NCBI GenBank assembly: GCA_003987725.1
Contig: RXJH01000013.1
Coordinates: 277,995 to 341,994 of the forward strand
Direction: 5' to 3'
Length of the DNA stretch: 64,000 nt
Source of the DNA: Hyphomicrobium sp.
Lineage (GTDB): Bacteria; Pseudomonadota; Alphaproteobacteria; Rhizobiales; Hyphomicrobiaceae
Every line of letters starts with the position of its first letter. The first letter of the stretch is position 1. Shown here one piece after another: positions 1-9,728 of the stretch. The translations under genes were made by a program, and so were the position numbers. Below the pieces are notes generated by a model. It was given only the letters and a program-made list of their open reading frames with translations, searched no databases and had not been told where the DNA came from.

Positions 1-33
1 GATTGGGGGATCGAAGCGCGACAATCGCGCAAA

Positions 34-2376
34 TTACTCGTCCTGTTTGCCGAGGAATTTGTTCAGCAGATCTTTCGCTTTCTTCTTGTTGGTCGCAGCG
101 GTGCTCGACGGATCCTCGTCGGCTTTCTTGCCGAAGAGCTGATCGACGATCTCGTTGGCGTTCTTGCCTTTGAACTTTTTGCCGATCTCCTTGATCGTCT
201 CCACCGTCTTGTCCTTATCCGAAAGCACGGCTTTGAAGTCCGGACGGTAGGAAGGCTTGTCCCAGGACCCCGTGATGTGGACCGGAACCTCGATCCCGGA
301 GGCTTCCGCACCGCTCTGCTGACCCTCCGCCGCGGCAATGAGCTTCGGCCGGATCGTGTAATCGACGGTGCGCTCGGGCATGCGTGCGGTGCCAGAACCC
401 GTAACCCTCAGCATCGGGCTGATGAGCTGTAGATCCTGGTTCTGTGCCACGCCGTTGACGACCGTGAACGTCGCGCCGAGCGCGCTGAAGTCGGTCTTTT
501 CCGACGGCGCGGTTTTAAATCCGCCGAGATTGCCCTGTGTCAGGCCCTGTATCGCGCCGGGCAGGTTGAATCCGACAATGGCGCCATCCGCGAACTGGAA
601 GCCCGCCGTGCCGTTGAGGCTTTCGATCAGCTGCAACTGGCTGGCACCGTTCGCCGTCAGCTGCAGCGCCACGTTGGCGTTCCCAGAAATCCAGCCGAAA
701 TTCGCGGAATCCCTGAGGAAAGGCAGCGCTGAAACGCCGTCGAGCTTGAAGTTGGCGTCGACATTGGCGCTGCCCCCCGATCCGTCGACGGTGAGGACGC
801 CGTTGCCGTGCCCCTTGTAGAGCGCGACGTCGTTGAACTTCGCCTGCATCACCAGATTTTTGACCGCGACCTCGACCGAGGATTTGCCGATAGCGATGTT
901 CTTGAACTGAAGCTTGTCGACGCTCACGCGCGCATTGCCGTCGGCAACGCCGAGAAGCGTCAGGTTCAGCGCCTCGCTCGACCAGCCGAGCCGCTGTTCG
1001 ACGCCATAGACTTTCGAGCCTTGCAGCAATTTCTCGATCTGATCGGGCGTCGCCGGTGTCGGCTGTCTCGCGGGAGGCGCTGGTGCTTGCTCCGGCTCAG
1101 GTTCCGGCGTGGCATCGCGGCTGGGCGCTGCGCCCTCGGTTGCGAGGGGGGCGGTCACCGCACTGGTCAGGTATTTGTTGAGATCGAGTGCCGAAATGCC
1201 GAGGTCGGCCTCGACGTAAGGCCTGATACCGCCCGTCGTGACCTTGATCGTGCCCCTTGCAGCTGCGCCATCGAGTCCGAATTCGGCATCCGAGAACACC
1301 GTGACGTTGTCGAACGTCTTCAGCCGTCCCTGGATCGACATGGGGCCGAAACCGGAGACGGGCGGCAGCTGAGTGCCGAACCAGGTGGCAAGCCCGCGCG
1401 TCGAATTCGATTGCGCGTTGACTTGGCCGTCAAGGAAGGCGCCGTCTTTGAGCACGAGGCCGCCGTCGTAGGATGCGGTGATCAAGGGATTGTTGGCGTT
1501 GAAGGCGAGGTGAGTGGGCTTTTCGGCGGCGAGCCCGCGGACGTCGTCGACTTTGCCGTCGAAATCGAGCCGCCGGTCGTGCCAGACGAGATTGCCGTTG
1601 GCGACGAGCGGGCTTTCGAGCGACGGCAGCCTGAGCGAAACGTTCACCTCCGAGACTTCCGAAACCTTCCCCGAACGCTCGTCGGTGAAGCGGAAGGTGC
1701 CATTCTGCAGCGTGACGTTCTCGATTTTCACATCCGCCGCATTCTCTCCGGTGCCGCCATTGTCCGCCATAGCGACGGCGATCGGCGCCGCGTCAAGCCG
1801 GGTTCCCCGCATCTGCAACTCCGCAAGCCGCGTCGGCGCGCTGAAGGCCGCGAACTTCCAATTTCTGCGGCCGTCCTTATCGATGCGCAGGTCGAGCGTG
1901 GGAGTCTTGAGCGTCACCGCATTGATCTTCGGCTGTCGCTGCAAAAGCGTCATCGGATCGACGCTCGCCTCGAGCGCCTGCGCCTTGAGGAAAGCGCCGT
2001 CCATCCCCGGCGGACCAGACAGCGACACGTCTTTCAGCGAGATGCCGAGAGCCGGGAAGAAAGTGAAGGAGGCTGGTCCCGCGATGACGAGATCGCGGCC
2101 GGTCCGTGCCTTGACCTGCTCGGTGATCGTCTGCCGGATCAAGTCGCTCGGCGGATTGAGCAGCAGATAACCGACGCCAGCGCCGGCGACAGCGAGGATG
2201 AGAAGGCTGACGTAAAGCACGCCGGTCCAGAGACTGCTCCGAGGTGCGGGCGGTCTCCGCCGTCCACCTCCGCCCCCCGGCGGTGGCGGCGTGCGGCGGG
2301 GGCCTGAACCAAGGGGGGCGCGCTCGAAGCTCGGCCTGATTGGCGGCAGCGGCGGCGGCGCGGAATTATACGTCAT
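34..2376 (-). CDS. AsmA family inner-membrane protein
   Basis: 780 aa. A proline/glycine-rich cytoplasmic head (about residues 1-48) precedes one membrane segment (about 50-74). The long remainder looks periplasmic and has AsmA features: an N-terminal AsmA region (GRDLVIAGPASFTFFPALGI, about 93-112) and a C-terminal AsmA_2-like part ending in a lysine-rich tail. A P/E/A-rich linker lies near residues 410-440. AsmA/TamB-type proteins are thought to help lipid transport or outer-membrane assembly; that role is inferred from the family. The start is supported by GAGGA five bases upstream of the ATG. It is the leftmost gene and reads toward the window edge. Confidence 0.9.
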   Translation of the reverse strand: MTYNSAPPPLPPIRPSFERAPLGSGPRRTPPPPGGGGGRRRPPAPRSSLWTGVLYVSLLILAVAGAGVGYLLLNPPSDLIRQTITEQVKARTGRDLVIAGPASFTFFPALGISLKDVSLSGPPGMDGAFLKAQALEASVDPMTLLQRQPKINAVTLKTPTLDLRIDKDGRRNWKFAAFSAPTRLAELQMRGTRLDAAPIAVAMADNGGTGENAADVKIENVTLQNGTFRFTDERSGKVSEVSEVNVSLRLPSLESPLVANGNLVWHDRRLDFDGKVDDVRGLAAEKPTHLAFNANNPLITASYDGGLVLKDGAFLDGQVNAQSNSTRGLATWFGTQLPPVSGFGPMSIQGRLKTFDNVTVFSDAEFGLDGAAARGTIKVTTGGIRPYVEADLGISALDLNKYLTSAVTAPLATEGAAPSRDATPEPEPEQAPAPPARQPTPATPDQIEKLLQGSKVYGVEQRLGWSSEALNLTLLGVADGNARVSVDKLQFKNIAIGKSSVEVAVKNLVMQAKFNDVALYKGHGNGVLTVDGSGGSANVDANFKLDGVSALPFLRDSANFGWISGNANVALQLTANGASQLQLIESLNGTAGFQFADGAIVGFNLPGAIQGLTQGNLGGFKTAPSEKTDFSALGATFTVVNGVAQNQDLQLISPMLRVTGSGTARMPERTVDYTIRPKLIAAAEGQQSGAEASGIEVPVHITGSWDKPSYRPDFKAVLSDKDKTVETIKEIGKKFKGKNANEIVDQLFGKKADEDPSSTAATNKKKAKDLLNKFLGKQDE

Positions 2377-2669
2377 GTAGTCCTCTTAAGAGCGGCGAAC
2401 GGGCCGCGTAAAGCGGCGCAAAATATCGATGCGAATTATGTCACTTGCGGGCCGCGGGCTCAGCCTGCGGCGCACGGTCTGAACGCCTGGGCAAGGCGCG
2501 TGCGGCCGTCAAATTACCATCCATCTCCGTCTCGGCTTCGAAGGCACGCAGTCCTGCATTCGGCAGGTTCATCGAGTTTCAGGCTCCGGTTGCACGAGCA
2601 CTCATAGGTTGCATAATTGGAACATAACTTCGCCAAGGTTGCGACGCATATTTCCCCCAGACTTTGGCA

Positions 2670-3392
2670 ATGCCAGAATCGTCTTTCCCGTTACGACTAT
2701 CGCGCACTTGCCTTCGGGCAGGTGCGCTCTTTCTCCTGTCGGTTCCGCCAATTGCGGCCATCGCGACGACGGCGCCGGAAAACGGCCCGGCAATCATCAC
2801 AGGTTTAGGCCGAGTCGTTGACGGCGACACACTCGATGTCGGCGACATCCGCGTTCGCCTCGAAGGCATCGATGCCCCGGAAACGGCGCAGACCTGTCAA
2901 ACCGCATCTGGGGAGACCTGGCCCTGCGGGAAGGCTGCGACGGCCCTGATGCGCAAATTGGCGGAGCGCCAGGACGTCGCCTGCGACCGCACGGGCACTG
3001 ATCGCTATCATAGGACGCTCGCGACCTGCTTTGTCGATGGCATCGACATTGGCGAGGCAATGGTGCGTGCTGGGCTCGCCTGGGCCTTCGTCAGATATTC
3101 GACGGTCTACGTCGCCACCGAAGCCCAAGCGCGAAAGGGAAACATCGGCGTGTGGCAAGGCCCCGCCGAAGCGCCTTGGGATTTTCGCCGCAACGAATGG
3201 CAAGTCGCCGAGGTCGCCGCTCCAAAAGGCTGCGCGATCAAAGGCAACGTCTCATCGCACGGCCGCATCTATCACATGCCGTGGGACCCTTGGTACGACA
3301 AGGTCAAGATGGACGAAAGGCGCGGCAAGCGCTGGTTCTGTTCTGAAGGAGAGGCTGCGGCGGCAGGCTGGCGTCGCGCAGCATCCTACTAG
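2670..3392 (+). CDS. Secreted thermonuclease-like (SNase) protein
   Basis: About 240 aa. A signal-peptide-like N-terminus is followed by a staphylococcal-nuclease fold: GRVVDGDTLDV, then RLEGIDAPE (the metal and arginine region), then DRYHRT and a GLAWAF strand. The C-terminal extension has two cysteines (GCAIKGN, WFCSEGE) and resembles the extension of many alphaproteobacterial SNase homologues. Export to the periplasm and phosphodiester cleavage are family inferences. A TTG at 2664 is an alternative start; neither start has a strong ribosome binding site. Its stop overlaps the stop of the convergent gene within the palindrome CTAG. Confidence 0.85.
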   Translation: MPESSFPLRLSRTCLRAGALFLLSVPPIAAIATTAPENGPAIITGLGRVVDGDTLDVGDIRVRLEGIDAPETAQTCQTASGETWPCGKAATALMRKLAERQDVACDRTGTDRYHRTLATCFVDGIDIGEAMVRAGLAWAFVRYSTVYVATEAQARKGNIGVWQGPAEAPWDFRRNEWQVAEVAAPKGCAIKGNVSSHGRIYHMPWDPWYDKVKMDERRGKRWFCSEGEAAAAGWRRAASY

Positions 3393-5083
3393 GCGCTGAT
3401 TGACATCTCATCCAGGTTCGGCTCGGCAGCGTTCTTCTTCGCTGGCTCGAGCCACCCGCGATAGTGCGCCAGCAGCCCGACAAGCGGCAGCCCAATTCTG
3501 ACGTCGAAATGAAAGCGCCCGTCATCGCCTTCGAATTCGCGCGTATCGGACGTCGGCGCCAGAAAGAGCGGCAGCTTAACCGGGCCGATGCGCCAGCCGA
3601 CGACCGGCATCCGCACGTTGCAGCTTTCGGCGCTGAGCCCGAGCAGAATATCGAATGGCCCGAAGCGTTCCGAAACGATGTTCCCGCGTTCGTGTCTGAG
3701 GCGGGACGTAAAGCGGTTCTCGGCGAAATTCCGCTGCCAAATTTCTTCCCCTCCGCACCGGTCGACCGTAACCGTCACGTCGACGTCGCGCGCCGGTCCC
3801 GGCAAACCGGCGAAAGCTCTCACTAGACGTCCGGCGAGGGACGTCGTCGCTTCGATGTCTGCCTTGCCCGTCCAGACCGGCGGCGCGTCCTGATCGTGAA
3901 ATGCGCGAACGGCGCTGGGCAATCGACTGTAGCTTGAGCTTCCACAGGCGGAAGCAACGAGGCAACCCGGGCCAGCATGCTGAATGGTCCGCGAGGTCGT
4001 AAGCGACGGCGGCGACATCTCCGCCTCGATCGCTGCGAGCGGCAACCCCGCGATTTTCGCCCCTGTCGTCTCGCCGCCGAGGAGCAACGACCGCGTCAAC
4101 GCTACGGCTGGAAGAACCGGAACGTCGGGACCTGCGCCTTTGCCGGCAATGAGAAGCCAGCGCGCCCTGATCTGCCGTCCGTTCGCATCCATGCCGGCGC
4201 ACGTCACCGTCATGCCGCCGCGATCGGTCGAAAAGAGACGCGTGATGCGTCGCGCTTTCGCCAGCAACGGGGCCAGAGATTCGATTTTTAAAATCACGCC
4301 GCGCTGTCTGAGCTGCGCGAGAGCGATGAGTCCGAACTGCTCGATGCGCGACTGCAGCCCGGCGCTGAACGACACCCGTGACCGAACGTTGAAGCGTCGC
4401 TGCATCAGCTCCGCGTCGGCCGTCTCGACAGGCGAGAGATAGCGCGTTCCAAGCCGCTCGATCCTGGTGCGGCGAACGCGGCTCCAACCCGCAATTTTGC
4501 GTTGCCTGCCCTCTTCGAAGACCGCGACGGGTGTGCCGCAATAGGAAAGAATGGCGCGAATGACGGCCTCACCGACATCGCCGCCGCCTCCCGGCATGAT
4601 CGCGATATCGATGCTGTCGACCCGCTGCCATCCGGCGGTCAGGTCTTCGACGACAGCCATCGACAACGCCGGTGTCGAACTTGCCCCGGCACGAGCGGCA
4701 ACGCCCCTGGAGCGCGCTAGGGCGTCAAGCGCTGTTCCAAAGTTGAGAAGGTAGTCGCGCGCATCGGCAAGATCGATCCAGTGCGCGCCAAAGCCTACAG
4801 CCGCGCGCGCAAGATCGTAGTTGGCGAATTGAAATGGGCCCGAGGCATCGATGACGAGCCACGGCGATAGCGATCGCAGCCGCGCCATGCTCGACGGATC
4901 GTTCCGGTCAAAAGCAAAGGGGGTGCAACGTGCACCCCCTTCCAATTTCTGCGTGAGAGCTTTGGCGCGCTCTTCGCTACGTGACGTGAGCGTGAGCTCG
5001 ACGCCCTCGATCATCGAAAGACGCCATGCTAACCGCTGCCCGAAGAAGCCCGTCGCTCCTATCAGCACGATGCGGCGAAGCAC
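3389..5083 (-). CDS. Saccharopine dehydrogenase-type NAD(P)-binding protein with DUF4166 domain
   Basis: 564 aa. The N-terminus is a Rossmann fold (RRIVLIGATGFFGQRLAWRL, residues 3-22) of the saccharopine dehydrogenase family. The C-terminal 180 or so residues match the DUF4166 layout, including GGEEIWQRNF, a RFGPFDILLGL stretch and a terminal GLPLVGLLAHYRGWL. Such fusions are common in Alphaproteobacteria and their substrate is unknown; membrane association is possible. It begins 17 bases after the OmpA gene on the same strand, so the two are probably co-transcribed. Confidence 0.85.
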   Translation of the reverse strand: MLRRIVLIGATGFFGQRLAWRLSMIEGVELTLTSRSEERAKALTQKLEGGARCTPFAFDRNDPSSMARLRSLSPWLVIDASGPFQFANYDLARAAVGFGAHWIDLADARDYLLNFGTALDALARSRGVAARAGASSTPALSMAVVEDLTAGWQRVDSIDIAIMPGGGGDVGEAVIRAILSYCGTPVAVFEEGRQRKIAGWSRVRRTRIERLGTRYLSPVETADAELMQRRFNVRSRVSFSAGLQSRIEQFGLIALAQLRQRGVILKIESLAPLLAKARRITRLFSTDRGGMTVTCAGMDANGRQIRARWLLIAGKGAGPDVPVLPAVALTRSLLLGGETTGAKIAGLPLAAIEAEMSPPSLTTSRTIQHAGPGCLVASACGSSSYSRLPSAVRAFHDQDAPPVWTGKADIEATTSLAGRLVRAFAGLPGPARDVDVTVTVDRCGGEEIWQRNFAENRFTSRLRHERGNIVSERFGPFDILLGLSAESCNVRMPVVGWRIGPVKLPLFLAPTSDTREFEGDDGRFHFDVRIGLPLVGLLAHYRGWLEPAKKNAAEPNLDEMSISA

Positions 5084-5100
5084 GGCAGTCCCTCATGATC

Positions 5101-7002
5101 TCAGTACCGCGGGTCGCGCGGCGGTGGGCCATCGTAAGAACCGTACCCGCCCTGCCGGTCATCGCCATACGGCCGGTCTCCACCCGGTGGCGGCGGCGGA
5201 GGTCCACCATCACGGGCCAGAAGCGGCGTAATGCGTCGAACGGCAACGCGACGGTTCAAACGTTCCGGGGCTGACGTCGGCACTTTCAGATACTGTTTGC
5301 CATAGCCCTGGGTCGTCATGTTTTCGAACGGCACCTGGAACTGCTCACTCAACACGGCGGCAACGGATTCCGCGCGCCGGTCCGAAAGCGACAGGTTGTC
5401 TTCCATCGAACCGACGGCATCCGTGTAGCCTTCGATCATGAAGACCTCATAGGGATTGCGATTGATGATGCGGTTCATGCCGCGCGCAATGCGCTCGAGC
5501 TTGCGATACTGGCTCGGATCGACATCCCACGAACCGAACTCGAAGGTGATATCGTCGAGATCGACACGGCGCATGCGGTCGCGAAGAGCGACGGTCGCGC
5601 GGATTTCGTCCAGCGTATAGCGATCGCTGAAATCGTCGACCGGCGGCGCGCTCAAAGCCTCGTAGATGTCGTCGTCACTCGCACGCCCATAATCGACGAT
5701 GTACTGGTCGCGCGGAATTCGGACGCGGGGTGGCGGCACGTCGAGAACCGAATTCAGGATCGCCGCACCGGCAGCGACGCCGATACCGATGCCGATGCCC
5801 GTTGCGATGCCTTTACCGAAACCACCGCCGCCGCGGCGGCGATTGTCGATGATGATCACGTCGCGCCCGTCTGGCCCGCGCCGGTAGCGGCGGAGAAGCT
5901 GTCCGTTGGCGTCGGTCTCCGAATAAACCTTGTAGCCGCCCGGCCGATCGATGATCGAAACGTTCGTGCCGCCCTGGCCTTTTTCAAAGCGTGCACCGGG
6001 GTCCACACGCCGCAAGCGCTCGTTCTCGTCGTGTTGAATGACGATGCGATTGTTCTCTTTGAAAATACGGCGCTTGCCTGGCTCTTCGATGACGACACCC
6101 TTGCCGCCGTCGATTTTCACTTCCTTGCGCTGTTCGCGCATGTTTTCGAAACGGCGCTTGGCGTCCGCGGGCGAAAGAGGTCTGTTCGGCTCGCCGAAGG
6201 TGTTCGTCTGCGCAGGCGGCAACGGCCGGATCCCGCCGCCGGGATTGTCGATGACAGGACGATTCTGCGGCTGGTTCGCTCCCGGGCTTGGCGCCTGATC
6301 GCGGTCGCGTCCGCCGAACTGCTTCGATTTGTCTGGCTGGTTCCGGTCGTTGCCCGGGCCGCCGAACTGTTCGTTGGAGTTTTTCGGCTTGCCGTTGAAC
6401 GGCTGCTGTTGCGGTTGCGGCTCGGCCTGCTGCTGTTGCGGGGGCGGAACCTTCACCGGGTTGTTCACGACCGGCGGCTTTATCTGCTGATTTTTCTGCT
6501 GCGGATTGCCGAATGAGTTCGGGTTGCCCTGAGGCTCGTTGCCGCCACCGAAGTCTCTCGAAGGTCTTTCCCGTTTCTGATTGCCGAATGAGTTCGGGTT
6601 GCCTTGAGGCTGGTTACCGCCACCGAAGTCTCTCGACGGTCTTTCTCGCTTCTGATTGTCGAACGCGTTCGGGTTGCCTTGAGGCTGGTTGCCGCCACCG
6701 AAGTCTCTCGACGGTCTTTCTCGCTGCGGGCGCTGCTGATCCTGCTGCTGCCCCTGCTGCTTCTGCCACGACCGATCTGGCCGATTCTGATCCTGTCCGC
6801 CGCCCGGCTGTCGAGGCTGCTGCCTCTGATCGTTGCCGCCGCCGCGATCGTCCTTGCCGTGACGCTTCGAATTGTCGTCCTTGCCGTTATTGTCGCCAGC
6901 CGGTGGCTGATGCTGGTCGTCGGCGCGAACGAGCGTCGGCGCCGCGGCAAATGCTGCCAACAGCGAAGCGGCCGCCAAGATCGCATTTCGGGTAGATGTC
7001 AT
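5101..7002 (-). CDS. OmpA family protein with low-complexity, repeat-bearing N-terminal half
   Basis: 633 aa. A signal peptide (about 1-27) is followed by some 250 residues rich in Q, N, P, G, K and D that contain three tandem 25-residue repeats (RERPSRDFGGGNQPQGNPN core). A glycine-zipper segment (GKGIATGIGIGIGVAAGAAI) could sit in a membrane. The C-terminal OmpA peptidoglycan-binding domain carries IEGYTDAVGSMEDNLSLSDR and ends before a G/P/Y/D-rich tail. The expected role is linking outer membrane and peptidoglycan. GAGGG lies upstream of the ATG. The DUF4166 gene follows on the same strand. Confidence 0.9.
   Translation of the reverse strand: MTSTRNAILAAASLLAAFAAAPTLVRADDQHQPPAGDNNGKDDNSKRHGKDDRGGGNDQRQQPRQPGGGQDQNRPDRSWQKQQGQQQDQQRPQRERPSRDFGGGNQPQGNPNAFDNQKRERPSRDFGGGNQPQGNPNSFGNQKRERPSRDFGGGNEPQGNPNSFGNPQQKNQQIKPPVVNNPVKVPPPQQQQAEPQPQQQPFNGKPKNSNEQFGGPGNDRNQPDKSKQFGGRDRDQAPSPGANQPQNRPVIDNPGGGIRPLPPAQTNTFGEPNRPLSPADAKRRFENMREQRKEVKIDGGKGVVIEEPGKRRIFKENNRIVIQHDENERLRRVDPGARFEKGQGGTNVSIIDRPGGYKVYSETDANGQLLRRYRRGPDGRDVIIIDNRRRGGGGFGKGIATGIGIGIGVAAGAAILNSVLDVPPPRVRIPRDQYIVDYGRASDDDIYEALSAPPVDDFSDRYTLDEIRATVALRDRMRRVDLDDITFEFGSWDVDPSQYRKLERIARGMNRIINRNPYEVFMIEGYTDAVGSMEDNLSLSDRRAESVAAVLSEQFQVPFENMTTQGYGKQYLKVPTSAPERLNRRVAVRRITPLLARDGGPPPPPPGGDRPYGDDRQGGYGSYDGPPPRDPRY
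6499..6723 (-). repeat. Three tandem 75-bp coding repeats
   Basis: Three consecutive 75-bp units at about 6649-6723, 6574-6648 and 6499-6573 encode RERPSRDFGGGNxPQGNPNx followed by FxNQK. The first two are nearly identical in DNA; the third has QP changed to EP and a slightly longer end. Because the unit is a multiple of three, copy number could change without breaking the reading frame. Confidence 0.9.
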
Positions 7003-7611
7003 ACTGATCCCTCGAATTATTGCAGCGTCCCCGTATGACGCTGCGAATCGATTTAGCTTCGACGTTCTTCTTAGTTGGAATCCCGGCTATTGCCGCATCC
7101 GACGGCGCCGAAACTATCCCGTCGACGCTGAGGGATAAAGGCAACCGTATGAAGCCAACGTGAATAGGTTGCGGCGAAATAGTGGCGGGCGATGTCCCTC
7201 CAAACTGCAATCGTCACGCATACACGCGCAAAAATCCGCATTGCCGTTTTAGCGGAGTGAATGCGCGACATTCTCGATCTCTCGCGCTCAACGAGCCGCA
7301 GATCGCGTCTCCGCGCACCGACTATTCAATGATTAAAGCCTCGCATCGGCAAAGCTGGATCGCGGCGACAGTGCCGAATACGAAGCCGTTGGACGCCCCC
7401 GGCTGAGTCTTCGCGGCCAACCGCGACGCTTGCAAGCGCAACTCGCTAAATCGCGTCGGTGCCGTGGGTACCCGGTCGAGGCTGAGGCAACGGAATTTCC
7501 AAGCGTCGGTCATAAGTTATTCACGACGTGTCGGCTCTTGAGGCACGACGTTCGGTTTTGTCGTATTGTCCGTAGTATGATTTATCACTCCAACACACGG
7601 GAGTTTGACAA
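7003..7611. other. Intergenic region, no gene seen
   Basis: This lies between the divergent OmpA and HdeD-like genes, so it should hold both promoters. Reading frames here are short with no family resemblance. GGGAG at about 7601 is the likely ribosome binding site for the gene at 7612. I could not place a convincing -35/-10 pair. Confidence 0.5.
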
Positions 7612-8199
7612 ATGACGTTCGATCAATCGGGTGCACGCAGTTTTAGAATGGAACTCGCGTCGTCGCTTCAGGCTCATTGGAAGCTCTATTTGTTTGAAGG
7701 CATCGTACTGATCATTCTTGGCATCGCCGCAATTCTCATTCCTCAAATCGCGACGCTGACTGTCGAGCTATTTATTGGCTGGCTCCTGCTGTTCAGCGGC
7801 ATAGCCGGTCTCTTTACGACCTTCTCGATTCGTCCGATGCCGGGCTTCTGGTGGTCGCTCTTCTCTGCGCTGATCGGGATCGCAGCAGGCTTGATGCTTC
7901 TCTTCTGGCCTATTTCCGGCGTGATATCGCTCACGCTCGTCCTGATTGCCTTCTTCATACTCGAGGGCATCGCTTCCATCCTGTTCGCGTTGGAACATCG
8001 CGCGGAATTGCCGGGAAGCTGGTGGGCCATGCTGTTGAGCGGAATTGTCGACTTGGTGCTCGCGGCCTTGATCTTCCTTGGCCTGCCGTCCTCGGCGGGC
8101 TGGGCGATCGGCCTCCTGGTCGGCATCAACTTGATCTTCGGCGGATGCGCGTTGAGCGCGATGGCGCTGCAGGCACGGAATATCGACACCCGGGCGTAA
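7612..8199 (+). CDS. HdeD/DUF308 family multi-pass membrane protein
   Basis: 195 aa and almost entirely hydrophobic, with about six membrane segments arranged as three repeated helix hairpins. The pattern of HWKLYLFEGIVLIILGIAAI followed by GIAAGLMLLFWP and a third similar unit is typical of HdeD/DUF308 proteins. Escherichia coli HdeD is linked to acid resistance; the role here is not known. It stands alone, with a convergent alcohol dehydrogenase downstream. Confidence 0.88.
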   Translation: MTFDQSGARSFRMELASSLQAHWKLYLFEGIVLIILGIAAILIPQIATLTVELFIGWLLLFSGIAGLFTTFSIRPMPGFWWSLFSALIGIAAGLMLLFWPISGVISLTLVLIAFFILEGIASILFALEHRAELPGSWWAMLLSGIVDLVLAALIFLGLPSSAGWAIGLLVGINLIFGGCALSAMALQARNIDTRA

Positions 8200-8269
8200 G
8201 CGGAACGCTCCTCGTTGAGCGTTTCTGTCTATCTCCGAGATGCACGGTCGAAGGAGCGGCGCGGCGGGC

Positions 8270-9253
8270 TTAAGGAACAAGCACCGCCGCCCCGGAAAAG
8301 CGTCCCGCTCTAAGATCCGCCAATGCCTCGTTCGCGGCCGTCAACGGATAGATTGTCGTCGTTGTCTTGACCCCGGCCTTCGGCGCAATAGCGACAAACT
8401 CTCTGCCGTCCTGCCGGGTCAAGTTGGCCACCGATCGTATTTCCCGCTCCTCCCAGAGTGTGTAGTAGGGGAACGAGGGAATGTCGCTCATGTGGATTCC
8501 TCCGCAGACGACGCGGCCGCCCTTGCGAACGGTCTTGAGCGCCGCGGGCACCAGCGATCCGACCGGCGCGAAGATGATGGCGGCATCGAGAGGGTCCGGC
8601 GGCGTAGCGTCGGATGTGCCGCTCCAGCGTGCGCCGAGAGAGAGGGCGAACCGTTGCGCCGCTTCGTCTCCGGATCGGGTGAACGCATAGACCTCGCGGC
8701 CCTGCCACCGGCACACTTGCGTGATGATGTGCGCCGCCGCCCCGAAGCCATAGATGCCGATCCGCTCGCCTTCGCCGGCAAGCCGCAATGATCGCCAGCC
8801 GATGAGGCCCGCGCACATCAAAGGTGCCGCTGCGACGGGATCATCGAAATTCGCCATCGGAAACGCGAAATCGGCATCCGCGATGGTGTGTGTCGCGAAA
8901 CCGCCGTCACGCGTGTAGCCGGTGAAGAGCGGGAAGTCGCAGAGGTTCTCTCGACCACTGGCGCAATAAGGACAGTGTCCGCAGACGTGTCCGAGCCAAG
9001 GCACACCGACGCGATCGCCAACACGATGATCCGTCGTTCCAGGGCCCACCGCGTCCACGATGCCGATGATCTGATGACCAAGAACGATCGGCACTTTCGG
9101 AAACGGCAATTCGCCGTCGATGATGTGAAGATCCGTCCGGCAGACGGCACAAGCCTCGACGCGAATGCGTATCTGGCCGCTTTCGGGTATAGGATCGGGC
9201 CGCTCTTCGAGCTCCAGTGGCCGTCCGACGGCGTGGAAGACCATGGCTTTCAT
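8270..9253 (-). CDS. Zinc-dependent alcohol dehydrogenase family protein
   Basis: 327 aa medium-chain dehydrogenase. CAVCRTDLHI holds the catalytic zinc cysteine, GHQIIGIVDAVGPG the conserved glycine/histidine region, and CGHCPYCASGRENLC the four structural zinc cysteines. The nucleotide-binding fold is at IGIYGFGAAAHI. It best fits the AdhA-like family of NAD(P)-dependent dehydrogenases that carry HQIIG at the zinc site. The ATG at 9253 was chosen over an upstream in-frame start because the family begins MKAMVFH and a GGAAAG lies at good spacing. Confidence 0.9.
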   Translation of the reverse strand: MKAMVFHAVGRPLELEERPDPIPESGQIRIRVEACAVCRTDLHIIDGELPFPKVPIVLGHQIIGIVDAVGPGTTDHRVGDRVGVPWLGHVCGHCPYCASGRENLCDFPLFTGYTRDGGFATHTIADADFAFPMANFDDPVAAAPLMCAGLIGWRSLRLAGEGERIGIYGFGAAAHIITQVCRWQGREVYAFTRSGDEAAQRFALSLGARWSGTSDATPPDPLDAAIIFAPVGSLVPAALKTVRKGGRVVCGGIHMSDIPSFPYYTLWEEREIRSVANLTRQDGREFVAIAPKAGVKTTTTIYPLTAANEALADLRAGRFSGAAVLVP

Positions 9254-9728
9254 CGATCGATCTTTCCGGGCAAAAAGGTTGGCGAAACAGGGTAGTCGAA
9301 ACCTCTCGCCAATTGATCCTACAAAACGCGCGCACGCTATGGGCTTTTCAAGCAAATGGCCCTGACGGTTTCGACAGTTGATTGGCCGCGCCTATGTGAG
9401 ACTTTAGGCGAGCCAGCGAAGCCTCCGTCCGCGCGTTGGCCAGATAGCGGGCGTCTCGTTTCTCTCCCAGACCGGGGCGCCCGCACGCGAGAAGCTCTCG
9501 CAATACTCTCTGCGCAGATCAGCCTGTCATTGCCACCGGAAAATTTGCATCCGGTGAGTGTATAGAAATCGCGCAAGCCCCGCCCGCGGACGTTCTATTT
9601 CCAATTTGAACCGAATTCTCGAAGCGCCACTGTCGTTCCGATCAGGTTCTTGAACGATGCTTATCCGGCATTGTTCGCGCCCAGCAAAGCTTGCCAGAAA
9701 CGTCGCCCTGCATCGATAGGAGAGGTGG
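9254..9728. other. Intergenic region with one small inverted repeat
   Basis: There is no supported gene. The inverted repeat CACCGGA (9534-9540) / TCCGGTG (9550-9556) with a nine-base loop could be an operator or weak hairpin; no T-run follows it. The region upstream of the 9729 gene ends in a strong AGGAG. Confidence 0.4.

Noticed and set aside
808-2307. 499-residue open frame antisense to the AsmA gene
   Set aside because: It is Arg/His/Asp-rich without any family motif and mirrors the codon bias of the AsmA gene on the other strand.
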